From JAGVSV01 sp040766135 (GTDB lineage Bacteria > Bacillota > Clostridia > Christensenellales > Aristaeellaceae), in contig JAXGRA010000022.1 in assembly GCA_040766135.1 (NCBI GenBank), forward strand, positions 1-26,575: DNA of 26,575 nucleotides, written 5' to 3'. The number at the start of each line of letters is the position of its first letter. Position 1 is the stretch's first letter. A program made the translations under genes and the position numbers. The notes beneath the pieces were generated by a model. The model was not told the origin of the DNA. It saw only the letters and a program-made list of their open reading frames with translations, and ran no database searches. Positions 21,825-26,575 of the stretch are shown here, in pieces.

Positions 21825-23726
21825 TTATTCGGCGTCGTCGGTGGGCAGCTTTTGCTGCTTGGCCGCACGGCGTGTACGGGGCTTGGCAGGCTGTTCAGCC
21901 GGGGCATCCTCGCGCACCAGCTGATAGCCATCGCCATCATTGCTGGCGGACGCTTCGGAGGCCTCTTTAACTTCAGGCGCGGGCTCAGCCGTGTCCTCTA
22001 CCGGGAAGTTTTCCAGACTTAACCCGGAGGTTTCATCCGGGGCATCTGCCGCCTTGTCTGTGTCCGCTGTCGGAGTATCCAAAACCGTTTCGCCCTCATA
22101 AGTGGCAGGATTGGTATAGTCCCGGCGGCTGGAGGTTTGCAAGTGATCATAGGCGGCCTCGCTTTGCCTGCGGACTTTAGCGCGCATTACGCTGCTGATG
22201 GCAAACAGCACAAGCGCAGCACCAAAGAGCACGCCTACCACAATGGTAGCAATCCACAGTGCCTGCATAGTGGGTGATTGCTCATCCTGCACCAGCGGCG
22301 CAATGGTCACCGGCGGGGCCACAGTCACCACCACAACCTGTGTAGGCGCAGCAGTAGGCGGCGCAAAAGCAATGGAGATATCTGCCGATTCAAACGTGAC
22401 CACGTTGTCCAGCGCATCGCGTGCGGACGCTGTAAAACGGAACTTGCCCGCATGGGTAATGAGAAAATCACGCGACAGCTTCATGCTTTGCCCGGGCGAC
22501 AGTTCGCCAATGGTATAAATGTCGGTAGTGCCATGGGAAATACGGATGTTTTTGGCCGGGGCGTTGCTGTCATTGGTGATAACCAAGCTGAATGTCACCT
22601 TGCCAGGCAGGGCAGATACCTGATCAGTATCCGGCGTGACCTGAAGGTTGAGCTTCATCATCTGCCCTTCGGCATAGGCGCTGATTTTGATCTCGTTGGT
22701 GGTTTCTTTTAACTCCTTGCCGGTGTTGTCCGTCAGGTTCATCGTGAACTTGAAGGCAGATGATTCGGTCAGCGTCACTTCCTTGGTTTGCGTAATGGTC
22801 TGCCCGGCGGGAATGGATAGACCGGTAAACACCTCACCCAGTTTGGCATCGGTGACCGTCACATTGCTGTAGGAGATGTTGCCCGTGTTGCGCACAGTCA
22901 GCGTAAGGGCAACGGTATCGCCTATATTGACCACCGCGCGATCCACCGACAGCTCATACGCCAGGCCAGGCTTGGCGATGGGGATTTTCACCGCATCCAG
23001 CGTAACCTTAAGCAGGGTTCGGTCGCCATCCTTGCGGTAGTTGATTAGCGCCGAGCTTTCCAGATCGGTGCGCGCAGCGCGCTTGGTGAACGTAACCGTG
23101 GCCTTCTCGCCAGGGGCGAGGGGGCTGACGCTTTCGCTTTTGCTAGAGATGCTGCGGTTTTCACGCACGCGGATGTCGGTCAGGCGTACGTTGCCGGTGT
23201 TGACCAGCTCATAAATCACCTTGACATCGCTGCCCGTGCGGACAACCTGCGGGTCAATGGTGCGCGTAACGGACAGGTCGACCTTTTCCCCCGCAAAGGC
23301 AATATCGGCCGAAGCAGGCAGCGTAACCTGCGCCACGTTGCCTGCGGCACCCGTGGTGGCATAGCGCAGGGTAAAGGTAATCTTGCCTGCGTCTAAGTGC
23401 TTTTGCGATACATTCCACTTGCCCTGCCAGGTGCGCGCCTCATTCGCCTTCAGTGAATAAAGCGAACCGCCGTCATAGAACGTGGTGACCGGCTTGTCAT
23501 CCGCGTCAAACAACGACAGGGCGGTGTTGATATCCTTATCGCTTACATTGGCCACGCGTACGGATACTGTGACCTCTCCGGGTTTGGTGAGCGTTGCGGG
23601 ATCCACCGACATGGTGAAGCTGATGTCCTGCTGGGCCGTTTCGGCGAATGTAGGTGCCGCCAAAACAAACAGAGCCAGTGTTAAAATCACCAGCAGAGCC
23701 CGCATTTTCCAGGTTGTATGGTTCAA
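21825..23726 (-). CDS. Membrane-anchored surface protein with CARDB/DUF11-like Ig modules
   Basis: A 633-residue type I membrane protein. A signal peptide occupies residues 1-28 (ends PTFA). About four beta-sandwich modules follow (roughly 31-147, 148-247, 255-350 and 357-455), with the VRNTGNISYSNVTVTD-type pattern of CARDB/DUF11 domains. A Pro/Thr/Val linker (about 456-480) leads to one membrane helix (about 488-511), a basic stop-transfer MRAKVRR, and a cytoplasmic acidic tail of about 120 residues that ends in a basic KPRTRRAAKQQK patch. TTG 23726 is taken as the start: AAGGAGGG lies 7-8 nt upstream and gives a normal signal peptide; an in-frame ATG seven codons on is possible. No enzymatic domain is seen. 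Likely an envelope scaffold or sensor. Confidence 0.82.
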   Translation of the reverse strand: MNHTTWKMRALLVILTLALFVLAAPTFAETAQQDISFTMSVDPATLTKPGEVTVSVRVANVSDKDINTALSLFDADDKPVTTFYDGGSLYSLKANEARTWQGKWNVSQKHLDAGKITFTLRYATTGAAGNVAQVTLPASADIAFAGEKVDLSVTRTIDPQVVRTGSDVKVIYELVNTGNVRLTDIRVRENRSISSKSESVSPLAPGEKATVTFTKRAARTDLESSALINYRKDGDRTLLKVTLDAVKIPIAKPGLAYELSVDRAVVNIGDTVALTLTVRNTGNISYSNVTVTDAKLGEVFTGLSIPAGQTITQTKEVTLTESSAFKFTMNLTDNTGKELKETTNEIKISAYAEGQMMKLNLQVTPDTDQVSALPGKVTFSLVITNDSNAPAKNIRISHGTTDIYTIGELSPGQSMKLSRDFLITHAGKFRFTASARDALDNVVTFESADISIAFAPPTAAPTQVVVVTVAPPVTIAPLVQDEQSPTMQALWIATIVVGVLFGAALVLFAISSVMRAKVRRQSEAAYDHLQTSSRRDYTNPATYEGETVLDTPTADTDKAADAPDETSGLSLENFPVEDTAEPAPEVKEASEASASNDGDGYQLVREDAPAEQPAKPRTRRAAKQQKLPTDDAE

Positions 23727-23786
23727 GCCCGTCCCTCCTTCCGGCGCTTACGCACTGAACGGATCTTTCTGCATTCATTCCGATAC

Positions 23787-23815
23787 ATTTTAATGCACTT
23801 TTTCTGGCCTGTCAA
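23787..23815 (-). promoter_or_regulatory. Promoter of the Ig-like surface protein gene
   Basis: On the minus strand, TTGACA (23810-23815) and TAAAAT (23787-23792) are 17 bp apart, about 60 bp upstream of the start codon. Confidence 0.82.
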
Positions 23816-23866
23816 GGCGGCAACCACCGGCCATATACGGCACCCTGCCGACCGTTTTTTATCCCC

Positions 23867-23895
23867 TTGCCGTAAAGCGCAAGGAAGGATATAAT
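23867..23895 (+). promoter_or_regulatory. Promoter of tRNA-Leu
   Basis: TTGCCG (23867-23872) and a consensus TATAAT (23890-23895) are separated by 17 bp; the tRNA starts 9 nt after the -10 box. Confidence 0.75.
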
Positions 23896-23903
23896 ATCGC
23901 CGG

Positions 23904-23989
23904 GTCGAAGTGGCGGAATGGCAGACGCAGTGGACTTAAAATCCACAGGGCGAAAGTCCGTGCGGGTTCAAGTCCCGCCTTCGGCACCA
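23904..23989 (+). tRNA. trnL: tRNA-Leu (UAA)
   Basis: A class II tRNA of 86 nt with encoded CCA. The acceptor stem is GTCGAAG/CTTCGGC (one U-G pair), the anticodon stem-loop is GTGGA-CTTAAAA-TCCAC with anticodon TAA, a long variable arm contains GGGC-GAAA-GTCC, and the T arm is GCGGG-TTCAAGT-CCCGC. Confidence 0.95.
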
Positions 23990-24028
23990 ACCGGGATGTG
24001 TTGTTTTATCAGCATATCTCGGTTTTTT
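23989..24028 (+). terminator. Terminator of tRNA-Leu
   Basis: A 12-bp stem with two G-U pairs joins AACCGGGATGTG (23989-24000) to CATATCTCGGTT (24013-24024), followed by a run of six T. Confidence 0.75.
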
Positions 24029-24338
24029 CTTTATGTACATGGGTTGTGTGAAGATGCCCGTTGATAGTATCGCACTGTGCCTTGATAGTACCATCGAAAG
24101 CCGCCCACACAGGGCGGTTTTTGATGTGATGCTGAGATTTGGAGGCGTTATCCTTCTACTGACCTGGGATAAAGTTAAAATATAGCCGATTTACGAGCAA
24201 AACGGGTATTACCGGGAACATTTTATTTTGGTAATTATATTGTTGGAAGCTATGGATGATGAATGCACAAGAGCAGAAGACCGATTTACACCTTCGGGTA
24301 CTACAAAAATGGCGGTTGGACATAGGAGGGGGTGCAGA
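24029..24338. other. AT-richer intergenic island downstream of tRNA-Leu
   Basis: About 310 bp with visibly lower GC than the surrounding genes and no convincing complete gene. It holds a short direct repeat TTGATAGTA (24061-24069 and 24082-24090), a small hairpin terminator at 24101-24122, and, from 24256, a short reading frame that may be the front of the small gene that follows. The composition and position next to a tRNA suggest acquired DNA. No duplicated tRNA 3' end is visible. Confidence 0.5.
24101..24122 (+). terminator. Small hairpin terminator with no clear upstream gene
   Basis: CCGCCC (24101-24106) and GGGCGG (24112-24117) form a 6-bp GC stem with a 5-nt loop, followed by TTTTT. 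The upstream tRNA-Leu already has a terminator, so this one may remain from a lost gene. Confidence 0.65.
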
Positions 24339-24581
24339 ATGGCTAAAGCACGGAAGTATGCTGCTTTGCTTGTGCGTGCAAAAGAAGCACACAGCGAGGA
24401 CGAAAGCCTGCACATGAGGCTGAAAGCGATTGCATGGGCTATTGAAGATATTGAGCAGCTAAGACTCAAGACCATACATAAATGTATGCGCGCGCTGAAA
24501 GTGTTAAACCGTCGGCAAAAATGGTTGGCGAATCAGCTGGAAGAAGATTTGCTGGCGCTTGAAAAGAAAGGGAAGAGATAG
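24339..24581 (+). CDS. Small helical protein, unrecognised (phage-like)
   Basis: An 80-residue protein, predicted mostly alpha-helical and charged, with no signal peptide and no membrane segment. Segments such as HMRLKAIAWAIEDIEQLRLKTIHKCMRALKVL look like a coiled-coil or helical bundle. I do not recognise the family; the size, charge and AT-richer setting resemble small prophage genes. ATG 24339 follows AGGAGGGGG at 7 nt. The open frame extends back to 24228 without a better start. An overlapping frame (24256-24417, about 53 residues, with HLRVLQKWRLDIGGGAEWL) ends inside this gene and could be its original N-terminal part if a frameshift has occurred. Confidence 0.55.
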   Translation: MAKARKYAALLVRAKEAHSEDESLHMRLKAIAWAIEDIEQLRLKTIHKCMRALKVLNRRQKWLANQLEEDLLALEKKGKR

Positions 24582-24724
24582 CATTATGGTAGTCTAGAGC
24601 CAGCATCTTTGCTGTATGCGGACAAAACGTGTTGGAATATGAACTAAGTTGATTCCAGGGCTGTCAGATATGATGGCTCTGTTTCTTACGGTATAAGAAT
24701 TATAGTTGACAAGCGAGCAAATCA
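24582..24724. other. Intergenic stretch with weak self-complementarity
   Basis: This AT-rich stretch lies between the small gene and the promoter of the NifU-like operon. AGAGCCA (near 24596) and TGGCTCT (near 24674) can pair around a 70-nt interior, and GGAAT/ATTCC pairs lie within. There is no T-tract after it, so I do not call it a terminator. It may be a structured leader remnant or nothing. Confidence 0.25.
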
Positions 24725-24753
24725 TTCTCAAACAATCCGAAATATGATATACT
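24725..24753 (+). promoter_or_regulatory. Promoter of the NifU-like/GGGtGRT operon
   Basis: An extended -10 (TGATATACT, hexamer 24748-24753) has a TTCTCA -35-like box (24725-24730) 17 bp upstream. A TTGACA about 20 bp further upstream is too far away to pair with it. The leader is about 30 nt. Confidence 0.6.
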
Positions 24754-24790
24754 TTGTTAGGTTGTTCACTATTCCTGAGGAGGTAAACGC

Positions 24791-25483
24791 ATGCAATATT
24801 CCCGCGAAGTGGAAGCAATGGTATGTGTCAAGCAGGGCTGCAACCATGGCCCGGCACCCATACCGGAAGAAGGTAAGTGGGTAAAATCCCGCGAGATCAA
24901 GGATATTTCAGGGCTCACGCACGGCGTGGGCTGGTGTGCCCCGCAGCAGGGTGCCTGCAAACTGACGCTCAACGTCAAGGGCGGCATCATTGAGGAAGCC
25001 CTGATTGAAACGCTGGGCTGCTCCGGCATGACGCACTCGGCGGCCATGGCCTCCGAAATTCTGCCCGGCAAGACCTTGCTGGAAGCGCTTAACACCGACC
25101 TGGTGTGCGACGCCATCAACACCGCCATGCGCGAGCTGTTCTTGCAGATTGCCTATGGCCGCACGCAGAGCGCCTTTTCCGAAGGCGGCCTGACCATCGG
25201 CGCCGGCCTGGAGGACCTGGGCAAGGGCCTGCGCAGCCAGATTGGCACCATGTACGGCACCGTGGCCAAAGGCCCCCGGTATCTGGAAAGCGCGGAAGGC
25301 TATATTATCAAGCTTGCCCTGGACGAAAATGACGAGATCTGCGGCTATCAGTTCTGCCATCTGGGCCGCATGATGGAAGCCATCAAAAAGGGCACCGATC
25401 CCAAAGAAGCATACGAAAAGAACGTGGGCACGTACGGCCGGTATGAAAACGCCGCCAAGTACATCGACCCGCGCCATCAGTAA
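24791..25483 (+). CDS. NifU/IscU-like Fe-S cluster assembly scaffold protein
   Basis: A 230-residue protein with a NifU N-terminal-like (IscU-fold) region at about 45-125. LTLNVKGGIIEEALIETLGC is followed by SGMTHSAAMASEILPGKTLLEAL, which matches the GC...AS...L.GKT...A pattern of IscU-type scaffolds. Cysteines lie near residues 12, 17, 49, 56, 77, 106, 184 and 189. Only some occupy scaffold ligand positions, and a third ligand in FCHLGRMMEA is plausible. An extra N-terminal stretch (CVKQGCNHGPAP) and C-terminal extension distinguish it from ordinary IscU. ATG 24791 follows GAGGAGG. It is the first gene of an operon with the GGGtGRT gene. Scaffold activity is inferred. Confidence 0.82.
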   Translation: MQYSREVEAMVCVKQGCNHGPAPIPEEGKWVKSREIKDISGLTHGVGWCAPQQGACKLTLNVKGGIIEEALIETLGCSGMTHSAAMASEILPGKTLLEALNTDLVCDAINTAMRELFLQIAYGRTQSAFSEGGLTIGAGLEDLGKGLRSQIGTMYGTVAKGPRYLESAEGYIIKLALDENDEICGYQFCHLGRMMEAIKKGTDPKEAYEKNVGTYGRYENAAKYIDPRHQ

Positions 25484-25497
25484 AGGAGGTCATCCGG

Positions 25498-26496
25498 ATG
25501 CCAAAGTTTGAAGGATACGATCGGCGCATCGCTCAAATCAACCAGGTGCTGGAGGCCGAAGGCATCGCATCGCTGGAGGAAGCGCGTGATATGCTGCTTG
25601 CCAAAGGCATTGATGTCGAAAAAATCGTGCGTGGCACGCAGACCATCGCCTTTGAAAACGCCGTATGGGCCTACACGCTGGGCGCAGCGCTGGCAGTCAA
25701 GCGCGGCATTACCACTGCGGCCAAGGCGGCCGAAGCCATCGGCGACGGCCTGCAGGCGTTCTGCATCCCCGGGTCGGTAGCCGATCAGCGCGATGTGGGC
25801 CATGGGCATGGCAACTTGGGCGCTATGCTGCTTAACGAAGAGACCGAATGCTTTGCTTTCCTGGCGGGGCACGAGTCCTTTGCCGCGGCCGAGGGTGCCA
25901 TTGGCATTGCCAACACCGCCAACAAGGTGCGCAAAAAACCCCTGCGCGTTATTTTGAACGGCCTGGGCAAGGACGCAGCCTATATCATCAGCCGCATCAA
26001 CGGCTTTACCTATGTGAAGACGCAGTACGATTATGCCACGGGCAAGCTGGCGGTCGTCAGCGAAAAGGCCTTCTCCAGCGGCGAGCGCGCCAAGGTGCGC
26101 TGCTATGGCTGCGACGATGTCAACGAAGGCGTGGCCGTCATGCGCCATGAGAAGGTGGACGTGTCCATCACCGGCAACTCCACCAACCCCACCAGGTTCC
26201 AACACCCGGTGGCCGGCACATACAAAAAGTGGGCCAATGAGCACAGCAAAAAGTATTTCTCCGTTGCCTCCGGCGGCGGCACCGGCCGTACGCTGCACCC
26301 GGACAACATGGCTGCCGGCCCGGCCAGCTACGGCTTGACCGATACCATGGGCCGCATGCACTCTGACGCGCAGTTTGCCGGATCTTCCTCCGTGCCTGCG
26401 CACGTGGAGATGATGGGCCTGATCGGCATGGGCAACAACCCGATGGTGGGTGCCACGGTGGCCGTGGCTGTGGCCATCGAGATGGCGAGTAAGTAA
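25498..26496 (+). CDS. GGGtGRT family protein, function unknown
   Basis: A 332-residue protein named for its motif, seen here as SGGGTGRTLHPDN at about 258-270. Other distinctive segments are IPGSVADQRDVGHGHGNLGAM (about 90-110), AGHESFAAAEGAIGIANTANKVRKKPLRVILNGLGKDAAYIIS (about 123-165) and RCYGCDDVNEG (about 201-211) with two nearby cysteines; others lie near 89 and 118. No signal peptide or membrane helix is clear. AAAGGAGGT precedes ATG 25498, 14 nt after the NifU-like stop, so the two are cotranscribed. To my knowledge the family is common in anaerobic Firmicutes and lacks an assigned activity. The glycine-rich motif suggests phosphate or nucleotide binding; that is speculation. Confidence 0.9.
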   Translation: MPKFEGYDRRIAQINQVLEAEGIASLEEARDMLLAKGIDVEKIVRGTQTIAFENAVWAYTLGAALAVKRGITTAAKAAEAIGDGLQAFCIPGSVADQRDVGHGHGNLGAMLLNEETECFAFLAGHESFAAAEGAIGIANTANKVRKKPLRVILNGLGKDAAYIISRINGFTYVKTQYDYATGKLAVVSEKAFSSGERAKVRCYGCDDVNEGVAVMRHEKVDVSITGNSTNPTRFQHPVAGTYKKWANEHSKKYFSVASGGGTGRTLHPDNMAAGPASYGLTDTMGRMHSDAQFAGSSSVPAHVEMMGLIGMGNNPMVGATVAVAVAIEMASK

Positions 26497-26512
26497 GATC
26501 TTCCTTTATAAG

Positions 26513-26544
26513 AGGAGCCTGTCTGCAAGGATGGGCTCCTTTTT
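26513..26544 (+). terminator. Terminator of the NifU-like/GGGtGRT operon
   Basis: AGGAGCC (26513-26519) and GGCTCCT (26534-26540) form a 7-bp stem with a 14-nt loop, followed by a T run. It ends 17 nt after the stop codon region. Confidence 0.85.
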
Positions 26545-26575
26545 ACATGCTTTAGGATAGTGTATGCATCGTTTT

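Noticed and set aside
23904..24581. Attachment site of an integrative element at tRNA-Leu
   Set aside because: No second copy of the tRNA 3' end is visible downstream and no integrase gene is present, so only the weaker remnant hypothesis is kept.
25477..26403. Long open frame (308 codons) antisense to the GGGtGRT gene
   Set aside because: It is a shadow of a GC-rich gene: low-complexity Gly/Ala/His composition, no ribosome binding site, and the sense frame is a known family.

Overview
The window looks like a chromosomal segment of a moderately GC-rich, anaerobic Firmicute (a clostridial relative). The evidence is the strong AGGAGG-type ribosome binding sites, consensus sigma-A promoters with 17-bp spacers, a perfect CtsR heat-shock operator, a GGGtGRT-family gene, and oxygen-sensitive Fe-S themes (a SUF pair, a NifU-like scaffold, QueH). 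There is no CRISPR array, no intact prophage and no insertion sequence with a transposase.

Layout. (1) 1-5211: a minus-strand catabolic operon, read right to left as nitrilase-superfamily amidohydrolase, Gfo/Idh/MocA oxidoreductase, D-2-hydroxyacid dehydrogenase, a second divergent Gfo/Idh/MocA protein, and an enolase-superfamily (MR/MLE) enzyme cut by the window edge. It has a consensus promoter and a dyad at the start of transcription. The substrate is unknown. (2) 5234-5897: a stand-alone small heat-shock gene under CtsR-type control. (3) 5976-9279: a long AlaX-type aminoacyl-tRNA editing protein translationally coupled to a sugar isomerase/epimerase, with a second isomerase/epimerase divergent from it. 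(4) 9290-10929: a two-gene SUF module (sufC plus one SufB/D-like protein). (5) 11062-11976: a DUF2156 protein. (6) 12040-14247: a large secreted SH3/MucBP-like repeat protein. (7) 14396-15813: a HAD phosphatase coupled to queH (queuosine synthesis), facing a DUF2804 gene across a 160-bp palindromic element. (8) 17206-18922: an NCS2-type permease and a phosphoribosyltransferase, a likely nucleobase salvage pair. (9) 19065-21769: tRNA-Trp, an AI-2E-family membrane protein and a glycerol-1-phosphate dehydrogenase. (10) 21825-23815: a membrane-anchored surface protein with Ig-like modules and a long cytoplasmic tail. (11) 23867-24581: tRNA-Leu(UAA), followed by an AT-richer island holding a small, possibly frameshifted, phage-like gene. 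(12) 24725-26544: a two-gene operon of a NifU-like scaffold and a GGGtGRT protein.

The best candidates for undescribed biology are the NifU-like/GGGtGRT operon (conserved names, no known job), the amidase/dehydrogenase/enolase operon with an unknown substrate, and the long palindromic element between queH and the DUF2804 gene, which has near-matching flanking direct repeats and may be a non-autonomous mobile element. All functional calls were read from motifs by eye; no database search was run.
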